NCBI GenBank assembly: GCA_017548565.1 | Contig: JAFYZU010000026.1 | Span: 1 to 64,000, forward strand | DNA length: 64,000 bases | From: Treponema sp. | Lineage (GTDB): Bacteria > Spirochaetota > Spirochaetia > Treponematales > Treponemataceae | Direction of reading: 5' to 3' | Shown: in pieces, positions 1 through 8,727 of the stretch | How positions within the stretch are numbered: position 1 is the stretch's first letter | Layout of the letters: each line of letters starts with the position of its first letter | Notes under the pieces: model-generated | The model's input: only the letters and a program-made list of their open reading frames with translations | Databases searched by the model: none | Told to the model about the DNA's origin: nothing | Made by a program: the position numbers and the translations under genes

Positions 1-126
1 GTTTGATCCGCCGTTTACAAGGTACAGTTCTTCTTCTGTAAGTTCTCGTCCATATTTTGAAAAATCGAACTTTTCAAAGGCTTTCCGGGTTTCTTCTATT
101 CTTTTTTTATATTTCTTTTTTAACAT
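1..126 (-). CDS. Double-glycine leader peptide (bacteriocin/RiPP-type precursor), 3' end outside window
   Basis: The first 42 codons of a small gene that runs off the left edge. It starts at ATG 126 after an AGGAG ribosome site at 136-140. The visible peptide is a charged, helical leader rich in Lys and Glu, ending in ELTEEELYLVNGG and then SN. An LTxEEL-type helix followed by Gly-Gly at residues 39-40 is the classic leader recognised and cut by C39 peptidases. The next gene, divergent and 183 bp away, is a C39-peptidase ABC exporter, which strongly supports this reading. The mature peptide begins at residue 41 and cannot be seen, so whether it is a bacteriocin, a signal peptide or a modified peptide is unknown. 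Confidence 0.8.
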   Translation of the reverse strand, partial: MLKKKYKKRIEETRKAFEKFDFSKYGRELTEEELYLVNGGSN

Positions 127-161
127 TTTTACAGTCTCCTTCGAATAAATAACTTTATTTA

Positions 162-189
162 ATTATAATATAAATTCTACAAATTACAA
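162..189 (-). promoter_or_regulatory. Predicted sigma70-type promoter for the GG-leader peptide gene
   Basis: On the minus strand TTGTAA (184-189) is followed by a 16-bp spacer and a perfect TATAAT (162-167), about 35 nt before the ATG at 126. Prediction from sequence only. Confidence 0.6.
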
Positions 190-245
190 GTTAATAATTC
201 ATATTTTTTTGAATAATTTTATAGAATAATCTTTTTTTTTTTTTT

Positions 246-275
246 TTGTCAAGTGATACAATTATATGGTATAAG
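246..275 (+). promoter_or_regulatory. Predicted promoter of the peptide-export operon, overlapping a T16 tract
   Basis: TTGTCA (246-251), an 18-bp spacer and TATAAG (270-275) lie 35 bp before the exporter start. A run of 16 T (232-247) overlaps the first two bases of the -35 box. Length variation in this tract would change DNA just upstream of the promoter. Confidence 0.5.
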
Positions 276-309
276 TAAGTTTAATTAAAAAATTGGAGAA
301 ATAAAAAAA

Positions 310-2493
310 ATGAAAAAATATAAACCGGTCCTTATTAAACAACAGGATGAAACAGACTGCGCTGCTGCTTGCATTGCGAGTATTGCAAAATTTTATGGAA
401 AAAGAATTTCAATTGCGAGAATCAGAACGCTGGCAAAAACAGATAAAAAAGGGACATCTGCTAAAGGAATTCAAAAATGTGCAGAAGAACTCGGTTTTTC
501 ATGTAAAGTTATTGTCTCAAGCAATAAAAAAATAATAAATGATTGCCCTTTTCCTGTAATTGCGCATATATTCAAAAATAATCTTGAACACTATGTACTC
601 ATTTATAAAATAAAAAAGCATAAAATACTTATAGCCGATCCTGCTGCTTCAATCGAATGGATTAATACCGATGATTTTTATCAATGGTGGACAGGAAGAA
701 TTATTTCTTTATTACCAAATGATTCTTTTGAATTTACTATTGAGACAAAGAACTTTTTAGAACGTTTCTGGTATCTTCTTTCCAGAGATAAAACATTAAC
801 TGCTGAAATACTGATTTCAAGTTTTATATTAACCCTTTTAGGAATACTAAGTGCTTTTTATTTCCGCTTTCTTATTGATGAAGTAATTTATTCTTATCTC
901 CCAATGGCGCTTGTTTCAATATCTTTGGGATATTTACTTATGATTATTTTCCAAAGCATATTAAATTTTTGCCGATATCAGCTCATTAATTATTTGGGAA
1001 ACAAAATTGAAGCCTCATTAATACTCCAATATTTCAATCATATTCTGCATCTTCCTTTGGATTTTTTTACCAGTAGAAAAAACGGTGAAATTCTTTCACG
1101 TTTTGGTGATATTACTATAATAAAAAATGCATTATCCGGAATGTCGATAGGTGTAATTCTTGACTGTATAATGCTTTTTTTTGTTGGAATTGTTCTTTTT
1201 ACATTTAGTTCATCATTAGTCATAATTGCAATTATTCCTGTTTTTTTTTCAGCAATTCTTGTTCTTTTGTTCGCCAAAAAATTCAGAAAACGTATATATC
1301 AAAAATCAGTAATAGAAGCTGAAAAATATTCTCATTTTGTAGAAAGCATTAATGGAATTGCAACAATAAAGGCTCTTTGTACAGAAAATAATGCGTATGA
1401 TAAAGCCGAAATCAAAGTTATAGATTCTATAAAAAAAGGATTCTCACTTAATAATTTAAGTAATTTTCAGGGAACACTACAATTATTTCTTTCTCAAACA
1501 GGAAATCTGGCAGTTTACTGGTATGGAAGCTGGTTGATAATGCAGGGAAAACTTTCTTTAGGAGAGCTGATTTCCTTTGTAACTTTACTCGGATATTTTA
1601 TAAATCCATTAAGCCGATTAATCACATTACAACCACAACTGCAGGAACTATCTGTTTCTGCAAAACGACTCGGAGAAATATTAGATCTTCAAAAAGAAGA
1701 TTCTATAAATGATGGAGAAATTATACCTCAAGATATAAAAGGTAATATCACTATAAAAAATCTATCATTTTCATATGGAACAAGAGGGATAACTCTTAAT
1801 AATATTTCATTAGATATAAACGAAGGAGAAAAAGTTGCTTTTGTAGGCCCCTCAGGAAGCGGTAAAACAACATTAATAAAACTGATGCTAAAGTTTTATC
1901 AGCAATATCATGGAGATATAATACTGGATGGTCAAAACATAAAAGATCTTAACACAAAAGAATACAGAAAAAATTTTGGTTATGTACCACAGGAAATTCT
2001 TTTATTCTCCGGAAGCATAAAAGATAACATTGCATGGGGAAATGATGATATAAGTCCTGAAGATATATATAATGCTGCAAAAAATGCAGATGCCCTTGAT
2101 TTCATATCTAAACTTGAAAATCGTTTTGCAACTACAATCGGAGAAAAAGGTACATCTCTTTCGGGTGGTGAAAGGCAAAGAATTGCTCTTTCAAGAATTC
2201 TTTTACGAAAACCAAAAATACTTATACTTGATGAAGCAACTTCGAATTTAGACAGTATTTCTGAAAATTCCATTATTAGAACTATTAATAAAATCAGTAA
2301 AGATTCAACAGTAATTATTGTCGCACATAGACTTTCAACCATAAAAAACTGTGACAAGATTTTCGTTCTTGATAAAGGGCATTTAGTGGAAAGTGGTAAC
2401 CATAGTACTCTTATAAACAACAAATCTTTATATGCAAAAATGTGGGAAACGCAGAATTCTCTAATTGATTGTAATAATGGAGAAAATGAATGA
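310..2493 (+). CDS. Peptidase C39-containing ABC exporter (bacteriocin/peptide type I secretion)
   Basis: Inner-membrane ABC exporter of 727 residues that should cut the leader of its peptide substrate and pump the product out. The N-terminal C39 peptidase (about 1-130) has the motif QQDETDC with catalytic Cys17, plus His94 (EHYVLIY) and Asp110 (ADPA), so the protease looks active. A six-helix transporter domain (about 160-440) follows. The nucleotide-binding domain has Walker A GPSGSGKTT (about 513), signature LSGGERQ (about 617) and Walker B ILILDEATSNLD (about 638). A GGAGA ribosome site precedes the start. Its last codons overlap the HlyD-like gene by 4 bp, so the two are translationally coupled. 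Codon use is more AT-rich than in the housekeeping genes to the right. Confidence 0.93.
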   Translation: MKKYKPVLIKQQDETDCAAACIASIAKFYGKRISIARIRTLAKTDKKGTSAKGIQKCAEELGFSCKVIVSSNKKIINDCPFPVIAHIFKNNLEHYVLIYKIKKHKILIADPAASIEWINTDDFYQWWTGRIISLLPNDSFEFTIETKNFLERFWYLLSRDKTLTAEILISSFILTLLGILSAFYFRFLIDEVIYSYLPMALVSISLGYLLMIIFQSILNFCRYQLINYLGNKIEASLILQYFNHILHLPLDFFTSRKNGEILSRFGDITIIKNALSGMSIGVILDCIMLFFVGIVLFTFSSSLVIIAIIPVFFSAILVLLFAKKFRKRIYQKSVIEAEKYSHFVESINGIATIKALCTENNAYDKAEIKVIDSIKKGFSLNNLSNFQGTLQLFLSQTGNLAVYWYGSWLIMQGKLSLGELISFVTLLGYFINPLSRLITLQPQLQELSVSAKRLGEILDLQKEDSINDGEIIPQDIKGNITIKNLSFSYGTRGITLNNISLDINEGEKVAFVGPSGSGKTTLIKLMLKFYQQYHGDIILDGQNIKDLNTKEYRKNFGYVPQEILLFSGSIKDNIAWGNDDISPEDIYNAAKNADALDFISKLENRFATTIGEKGTSLSGGERQRIALSRILLRKPKILILDEATSNLDSISENSIIRTINKISKDSTVIIVAHRLSTIKNCDKIFVLDKGHLVESGNHSTLINNKSLYAKMWETQNSLIDCNNGENE

Positions 2494-3632
2494 AATTATA
2501 TCCTGACACAGATCTACCACTTTCTCAAGAATATTTTTTCAATAAAAAACCTGTAACACAACAAAGAATAATTATAATAATATCAGCCTTATTATTATTT
2601 GCACTATTATGGACCATTTTTGCTCCGTTTGAAGAAGTAGTAAAGTGTACAGGTTATATTCGTCCAAAAGACAATATCTCTCCTGTCTCAAATGCAGTCA
2701 CAGGAAGAATTGAAGGAATTTATTACCGGACTGGACAACATGTAAAAAAAGGACAGCTTTTAATAAAAATTGATCCAACTCAACTTGAGTCAGAAAAGGA
2801 ATCACTTATAAAACAGATGGAAAAAGAAACCCTGGATTTAAAAGGTTTATATGAAATTAAGAAAAGTATTGAAACCAACAAAAACATCATATCTGAAGAA
2901 AACAAGAAAGCTTCACTACGTTATGATGCCTGGATTACTAACTTGAATAGGCTCAAGAATATTCAAGATTTGAATAAAGAAATGTATCTTCGTGAAAAAA
3001 CACTTCCTTCTTCAATGACTACAAAATCCCGCCTGAATGAACTTGAAACGCAATATCTTGTTTCAAAAGATGAATATGAAAATCTAAATATTTCCTTTAG
3101 ACACGATATTACTGCCGAAATAGAAACTCTTGAAATCTCAAAAAAAATGAATGATGCTAAATTACAGCAGATTGAAAATTCCCTTTTATATACAAGTATC
3201 AGAGCCCCAATAGATGGTATTATACAAGAAATATCTTCATATAATAAAAGCGACTGGATTCAATCCGGCCAAAAACTTTTCAATATTGTCCCGGATAATC
3301 TGCAAAATATCAGAATAGAACTCAATATACCGGCTAAAAAAGCTGGTAGAATTACTGAAGCACTTAAAGTAAAAATGAGATTCCCAAGCCTTCCATATTA
3401 TGAATTTAATGGAGCAGAAGGCCTCATTCTTACCATAGATCCTGATATTACGCAGACGCAAAATTCAGAAGCTTTTTTCAGAATTATTTCTTCAATAGAT
3501 AAAAGCGAACTTACAAGCAAAAAAGGAATAACATATCCTCTTAAACCCGGCCTTCAAGTAGATGCACGTATTATTATTTCACAAAAAACAGTATTCCTGT
3601 TTATTCTGGAGAAAATGAATTTATGGTATTAA
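2490..3632 (+). CDS. HlyD-family periplasmic adaptor (membrane fusion protein)
   Basis: Adaptor that links the ABC exporter to the outer-membrane channel. One N-terminal membrane helix (about 28-48, with ALLLFALLWTIF) is followed by a lipoyl-like half (GRIEGIYYRTGQHVKKGQLL), a long coiled-coil hairpin (about 90-215) and the second lipoyl half (IRAPIDGIIQEI). The C-terminal beta domain ends QVDARIIISQKTVFLFILEK, a typical ending for bacteriocin and haemolysin adaptors. It is 380 residues long, normal for the family. It overlaps the exporter by 4 bp and the next gene by 10 bp. Confidence 0.9.
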   Translation: MKLYPDTDLPLSQEYFFNKKPVTQQRIIIIISALLLFALLWTIFAPFEEVVKCTGYIRPKDNISPVSNAVTGRIEGIYYRTGQHVKKGQLLIKIDPTQLESEKESLIKQMEKETLDLKGLYEIKKSIETNKNIISEENKKASLRYDAWITNLNRLKNIQDLNKEMYLREKTLPSSMTTKSRLNELETQYLVSKDEYENLNISFRHDITAEIETLEISKKMNDAKLQQIENSLLYTSIRAPIDGIIQEISSYNKSDWIQSGQKLFNIVPDNLQNIRIELNIPAKKAGRITEALKVKMRFPSLPYYEFNGAEGLILTIDPDITQTQNSEAFFRIISSIDKSELTSKKGITYPLKPGLQVDARIIISQKTVFLFILEKMNLWY

Positions 3633-5140
3633 AAAAATTATTCCTCATAACTATTTCTATTTTGTTTCTTCCATCATTTTTAAATGCCAGAAAAAGCTGG
3701 TGGAAAAATTTCATTCAAACCGCCTTCAGCAACAGCAACCAGGTCAGTGAAATAAAAAACTCTTATGCAAATGCTGTAATAAGTAAATTACAATACAAAT
3801 ATTCATGGTTTCCAAAATTATTACTTGAAACTCAAGCCTCATTTACAAGAACAAATGGAAATTCAGTAAGCATAATCAATCAAGAACCTGACCCTTCTGA
3901 AGAGATTATAATAAATCCTTATACAGTTATATCAATTAATCAAAAAATGCCGGGAAATGGTAATTTATCTTTTTCTGTCGATTATGGATTCAACTATGCA
4001 ATGAATCGCAGAGTATTCTTACAAAATCCTTCAGTGCAATTATCATTTAATCAAAATTTAGGACAAGGTGCCTTTGGAATCCCAGATAATCCTGAAAGCA
4101 GATTTATGGAAGAACAATTTAATTATTCAAAATCACTTTTTGAAAAGCAGATGCTCGATGAATTTTATAATATTATATTCCTAATCCGAAATGTTGACGA
4201 ACTTACAGCAGAAGAAAGATATTATGAAGCACTTACAAATCAATATAAAAGTGAAATCGAAACCGCAGCCTTAAAAGCAGAAAAAGGAATGCAATCCGGA
4301 TTAGAAAGCTTTTATGCGCAATATCAATATAATGAGAGTTTAAATAAACTCAGCATAATAAAAACTAATAAAGAAGAAGCAGTAAAAGAAATATCTCTTC
4401 TTTTTTCAGAATACAATTGGTTAGAATTAAACGAAAAAAGAAATGAATTAAAAGAAGAAATTGATATATTTTTCAATAAATTCAAAAACATAGATCCCAT
4501 GGAATACATAGAATTAAACATTGAAAGTTCATTATATAAAAATATTTTTAACATCAATTTATATCAATATCAGAATAATGAAAATAATTATTCTCCTGTT
4601 CTTTTTATTTCGTCGTCTGCAAGGATTAACAATAGTTTATATTATCAGTATTCAGACTTTTATAAATCTTTTCGCATATTAAATGAACTGGAAAATCCTT
4701 ATAACATTTCTCTTACAATAGGAATTTCAAAACAATTCGAACTCCCACAGGCAAAAACCAAACGTAAAACAATATATGAAATTCAAAAAAATACTTTGTT
4801 GGAGGAATTTTCAATATATAAAAAAAATAAAGAAAAAGAATTTTCGATTCTATTAGAACAGATAAATTTTTCAGAAACATATCTTGCTGAACTTGAAAAA
4901 GAAATTCAAAAAGAAGAGTATTTCCGCATAGAAAGGAAAAAACTTTTTGAAAACAACCTTATTACACAAAATGAATACTTTCAAAGCGAAACTTTATATC
5001 TTCTTATATATAAAAATTATATCAGTGCATTCTGGAATATAATTTGCGACAAAATCAAAATCATTAATTTATGTTCTATCGATGCACTATTAATAAATTC
5101 ATTTCTAGGAGACAACTATGAAAGCGTCTATTATGATTAA
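3623..5140 (+). CDS. TolC-like outer-membrane efflux protein
   Basis: Third component of the export machine. A signal peptide (FLITISILFLPSFLNA, about 6-22) is followed by about 480 residues mixing amphipathic Asn/Gln-rich strands with long Lys/Glu helices, such as LLEQINFSETYLAELEKEIQKE near the C-terminus. This pattern, the size and the position after an HlyD gene fit the TolC/OEP family, although pairwise similarity to well-known TolC proteins is probably low. The upstream GGAGA (within the HlyD reading frame) sets the start at 3623. It overlaps the following lipoprotein gene by 23 bp. Confidence 0.75.
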   Translation: MVLKKLFLITISILFLPSFLNARKSWWKNFIQTAFSNSNQVSEIKNSYANAVISKLQYKYSWFPKLLLETQASFTRTNGNSVSIINQEPDPSEEIIINPYTVISINQKMPGNGNLSFSVDYGFNYAMNRRVFLQNPSVQLSFNQNLGQGAFGIPDNPESRFMEEQFNYSKSLFEKQMLDEFYNIIFLIRNVDELTAEERYYEALTNQYKSEIETAALKAEKGMQSGLESFYAQYQYNESLNKLSIIKTNKEEAVKEISLLFSEYNWLELNEKRNELKEEIDIFFNKFKNIDPMEYIELNIESSLYKNIFNINLYQYQNNENNYSPVLFISSSARINNSLYYQYSDFYKSFRILNELENPYNISLTIGISKQFELPQAKTKRKTIYEIQKNTLLEEFSIYKKNKEKEFSILLEQINFSETYLAELEKEIQKEEYFRIERKKLFENNLITQNEYFQSETLYLLIYKNYISAFWNIICDKIKIINLCSIDALLINSFLGDNYESVYYD

Positions 5141-5594
5141 AAAAATCTTAGCGACAGGAATCTTATGGATTCCGTTATTCTTATTAAGCTGCGAACTCTT
5201 TGAACCACCAGAGGGTAAAGCTGAACTACTGGACATTCACAAACGCAATGAACAAGGATGGATAGAAGGATATTTTTCAGGACCAACAAATTCATCTTCA
5301 CAAACCTATAAAGAGAAAGAACAGGAAGTCCTTTATTCATATTTATGTGCTACACTGAAATTAACCAACTTATGTAATAAAAATATCTATAATTCCACAA
5401 TAAGTATACAGGCAAAAGCAGGAGACAGAACATACTATAAAACAGTTTCTCTTGATATTACTATCGCACCAGGAAAATCAATTTTTATCCCTGTAGAAAT
5501 TGAAAAATATACCAAGCAGTTAAAAGCAGCTGATACAGAAGATGAAGCCTGGATATTTGACTCAATGGAAATTATAGGTGAAACCTTCAGATAA
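5118..5594 (+). CDS. Small lipoprotein of the peptide-export operon (possible immunity or accessory protein)
   Basis: A 158-residue lipoprotein. The N-terminus MKASIMIKKILATG leads into a hydrophobic stretch and a lipobox LLSC with Cys25. The start is fixed by AGGAGA five bases upstream. The mature part looks beta-rich, with a middle segment (LKLTNLCNKNIYNSTISIQ... then VSLDITIAPGKS) resembling domains that describe extra-cytoplasmic Ig-like folds. I do not recognise the family. Overlap with the TolC-like gene means it is cotranscribed with the exporter. Dedicated lipoproteins in such loci often protect the producer, but that role is only an inference here. Confidence 0.7.
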   Translation: MKASIMIKKILATGILWIPLFLLSCELFEPPEGKAELLDIHKRNEQGWIEGYFSGPTNSSSQTYKEKEQEVLYSYLCATLKLTNLCNKNIYNSTISIQAKAGDRTYYKTVSLDITIAPGKSIFIPVEIEKYTKQLKAADTEDEAWIFDSMEIIGETFR

Positions 5595-5643
5595 ACTTAT
5601 TCTCATAAACGGCGGTTCAGGAACCTTTCGGATTCTTCAACTC

Positions 5644-6543
5644 TTACTTCTTAATTAACCTGTTCAGAACAACATCCTTCTGCCGCCAGTTTTTGTTAAC
5701 TTTTACCTGAAGATCAAGGTCTATTTTCTGAATATATATTTCGCTGATTTTTTTCATGGCGGCAAGTCTTATTTCCTTGATTTTTGAAGCGCCTTTACCT
5801 ATTACTATGCCTTTCTGACTTTCTCGTTCGACACACAAGAAGGCACGAATCCACAGCTTTTTACCGTCATTCCTATGCTCGACATCGGCAACCTCTACAT
5901 AAAGGGCATGTGGAATTTCATCACTTAGACGATTCATTGCCTCCCCGCGGATAATCTCACAAACCCTGAACTGAAGATCCTGATCTGTTGCAAGTTCTTC
6001 ATCATACATCGGGATGCCTTTAGGAGCGATTTCATAAAGTGCACGAAGCACATCATTTATACCGGTATCATTTTGTGCAGAAATTTCAAAAATCTGTTCA
6101 TTTTTAATTTCAGGTAAATTTTCTTTTATAAAATTCCTGACAGGTAAGACCTTACTTTGCAATGAATCTGTCTTGTTTATGGCAATTACAGTTTTTGCTT
6201 CAAGCCCTTTTAAAAGGCCGGCTGTATGAATTTCTTCATCACCGGGAATTCTGGTCGAATCGATTACATAAAGCACACAATCAATTCCATCGAGCATAGA
6301 TTCCGTTACATTTTTAAGCATGAGATTCAGTTTTTTTTCAGAATCATGATAACCGGGAGTATCTATGAATATAAGTTGACCTAAGGATGTATTTACAATT
6401 CCTTTAATTGCATTACGTGTAGTCTGGGGAATAGGAGAAACTATGCTTACATCCTCCTGACACGCGGTATTCAAAAATGTAGATTTTCCTGCAGACGGAC
6501 GACCGATAATCGCAACGACTGCAGTTTTCAATTCATTTTCCAT
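5644..6543 (-). CDS. era: GTPase Era
   Basis: Ribosome-assembly GTPase that binds the 3' end of 16S rRNA. G1 is GRPSAGKS (14-21), followed by the switch TTRN, G3 DTPGYHD, G4 NKTD and a C-terminal KH domain with GIVIGKGASKIKEI. At 299 residues it has the usual length. It is the last gene of a minus-strand cluster with the cyclase gene 15 bp upstream. No clear terminator lies between it and the convergent export operon (49-bp gap). Confidence 0.95.
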   Translation of the reverse strand: MENELKTAVVAIIGRPSAGKSTFLNTACQEDVSIVSPIPQTTRNAIKGIVNTSLGQLIFIDTPGYHDSEKKLNLMLKNVTESMLDGIDCVLYVIDSTRIPGDEEIHTAGLLKGLEAKTVIAINKTDSLQSKVLPVRNFIKENLPEIKNEQIFEISAQNDTGINDVLRALYEIAPKGIPMYDEELATDQDLQFRVCEIIRGEAMNRLSDEIPHALYVEVADVEHRNDGKKLWIRAFLCVERESQKGIVIGKGASKIKEIRLAAMKKISEIYIQKIDLDLQVKVNKNWRQKDVVLNRLIKK

Positions 6544-6558
6544 AAAACAAACTATAAC

Positions 6559-8727
6559 TTATTTTTGCATTAACTTAAATACTCCGTCTTCAGGAATATA
6601 AACGACTCCTTCATCATCCTTTTCCTGAGGATATAATCCTTTGACAAAATATTTTTCAAGAAGCTTTACATAATACGCGGCAACCTTATCGTTCTTGTCT
6701 TTAAGCTGAATCTGTGCAAATGCAGTCAGGGCATTCTGATAGTCTTTATTCTGGAACAGTTCAATAGCTTTTTCCCATGCATCAACCTTTTTCAAAAGTT
6801 CATCAGATGCATTGTTTCGTTCATCAAGAACCTCGTAAAGCTGAATCGGAGTATTAACGTTAACGACCCGTACCCTGTCAAGACGACGGACTACAATCCT
6901 GTCATCAAGAAGCTTACGGGTTGCTTCACTGATTAAAATTCCGCCGGTACAGTACTGTTTGTTTACACCCTCAAGACGAGATGCAAGGTTTACGTTATTT
7001 CCCATCATTGTATAATTTTTCTTACGTTCCGAACCAAAAAGACCTGCAATCATCTCGCCGCTGTTTATACCGATTCTTGTAAAAATTGTCTTATTGTTTT
7101 TTACCATGATTTTAAACGCATTGAATAACTCTGCATCTATATTTGAAGGTCTGGATCCTTTAGCAATTCTGATGATTTCTTCATTCAGCTTCTTTTCCGC
7201 ACGCTTCATCTTTATTGCGGCAAGACATGCTCTTTCTGCATGATCAGGAAGTTCCACAGGAGCACCAATCAAAGCAACAATAGCATCTCCTTCGTATTTA
7301 TCAATTGTACCACCCTCTGCCATAATTACATCTGACATAATGGTAAGATAATAATTAAGCAAAGCGCCAAGCTGACTCGCCGTTAACAATTCACTGAACG
7401 ATGAAAACTTCTGAATGTCCGTAAAAAAGGCAGTCATATTATAACGTTCACCGCCCAATGTAAATTTCGAAGGATTGTTTACAATAATATTTACGAATTC
7501 CTTTGACTGACACTGACTGAACGCATTTTTAATAAATCGCTTCTGTTTTCCTTCAATTGTATAGCTTAAACCAAGAGAAATTACAAACGAAAGGAAGAAT
7601 GCAGCAAACGGAGTTATAAGATTAAGCCAGATTCTGAAAATGAAAAGGATGAACGGTACAAAAAGGACTATTCCTCCAAGAATTATAAATCCGATTATTA
7701 TTGAAGGTACAACCTTTTTCTGTGATTCAAACGATTCTGAAAATCCGATGATGAATGAACCGAAGAATGCAGAAATCAGAAGCCATACAATAACTACGGC
7801 AGAAGGCAATGCCCTTATAAATCCATCGTTTAAATAATTATCGAGGGTTGTAATATGAACACCACAGCCGGGATAAACTTGAGAAACTGGTGTCGAACAG
7901 ATATCAAAAAGCCCCGGTGCATACAAAGCGCAGAAAATAAACTGTTCTTCAAAATCTTCTGGAACAAACAAATCGTTCCTGTCTTCAGGAATCTCTTCTC
8001 CGCTTTTCCAGTAATCATAACTTTCTAAAATTTGACAGGCACTGTAAGGACAATATGCTTCATCAAAGTCAGGATGATAGCGCAGGAGCACGGAACCATC
8101 TTTAGTTAAAGGAAGTTTCTTGAGTTCTTCGCCCATCAGAGTAACAGGAGCAAGTCCAAGTATCGGATAGTTTTTTGAATCATAAGTATAATTGAGTCTT
8201 GAACGACGGATAATGTCATCTACCTCTACATCTTTATTGCTGTTTACATTTGCAATCAGTGCGGAATTACGTTCAAGTGTTTCAAGCGGCCTTATTACCG
8301 AACCGTCTCCATCCTCGGAAACAAACATTACGTTTATTACTTTTCCGCTGTTACGGCAGGCTTGTGCAAAACGTTCATCATCTTCAGGACCATAAACAGA
8401 ATCGTCGGTAAAAAAGATATCGAAGCCGATTGAATTTACATTTCCTGCCGAAAGAAAATCTACAAGCTCAGCATAGGCTTCTCTAGGCCATGGCCACGTC
8501 CATCCGCGGTTTTCCTGTGCCCAGTTTATACTTGTTTCATCAATGAGTATAAACGAAATATCATCGCTCGGAGAAATTAAATCCGGTGCCTTCTGCATAA
8601 AGGTATCATAGACTTTATTCTCCAGAGCTGTCATGAACGTTGAAAAATAAAGTCCCGCCGAAACTAAAAAGCAGACTGCAGTTACAATAAGTGTCCGTAA
8701 AAATAATTTTTTAGAAAGCTTTTTCAT
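6559..8727 (-). CDS. CHASE2-domain class III adenylate/guanylate cyclase
   Basis: Membrane nucleotide cyclase of 722 residues. A first membrane helix (about 10-30) is followed by an extracytoplasmic CHASE2 sensor (about 40-310, with FILIDETSINW and NSIGFDIFFTDD), three more helices (about 320-395) and a cyclase catalytic domain (about 425-640). Metal-binding Asp is seen in FFTDIQKFSSFSE (about 434), the second in YEGDAIVALIG (about 478), and the NVASRLE-like segment NNVNLASRLEGVN is present. A C-terminal helical tail resembles TPR repeats (ALTAFAQIQLKDKNDKVAAYYVK). The product is probably cAMP, but substrate-defining residues were not resolved. It shares an operon with the M48 gene, whose stop touches its start. 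Confidence 0.9.
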   Translation of the reverse strand: MKKLSKKLFLRTLIVTAVCFLVSAGLYFSTFMTALENKVYDTFMQKAPDLISPSDDISFILIDETSINWAQENRGWTWPWPREAYAELVDFLSAGNVNSIGFDIFFTDDSVYGPEDDERFAQACRNSGKVINVMFVSEDGDGSVIRPLETLERNSALIANVNSNKDVEVDDIIRRSRLNYTYDSKNYPILGLAPVTLMGEELKKLPLTKDGSVLLRYHPDFDEAYCPYSACQILESYDYWKSGEEIPEDRNDLFVPEDFEEQFIFCALYAPGLFDICSTPVSQVYPGCGVHITTLDNYLNDGFIRALPSAVVIVWLLISAFFGSFIIGFSESFESQKKVVPSIIIGFIILGGIVLFVPFILFIFRIWLNLITPFAAFFLSFVISLGLSYTIEGKQKRFIKNAFSQCQSKEFVNIIVNNPSKFTLGGERYNMTAFFTDIQKFSSFSELLTASQLGALLNYYLTIMSDVIMAEGGTIDKYEGDAIVALIGAPVELPDHAERACLAAIKMKRAEKKLNEEIIRIAKGSRPSNIDAELFNAFKIMVKNNKTIFTRIGINSGEMIAGLFGSERKKNYTMMGNNVNLASRLEGVNKQYCTGGILISEATRKLLDDRIVVRRLDRVRVVNVNTPIQLYEVLDERNNASDELLKKVDAWEKAIELFQNKDYQNALTAFAQIQLKDKNDKVAAYYVKLLEKYFVKGLYPQEKDDEGVVYIPEDGVFKLMQK

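Noticed and set aside
5118-5340. The export-operon lipoprotein as a second peptide precursor
   Set aside because: It has a lipobox and about 134 mature residues and no Gly-Gly leader.
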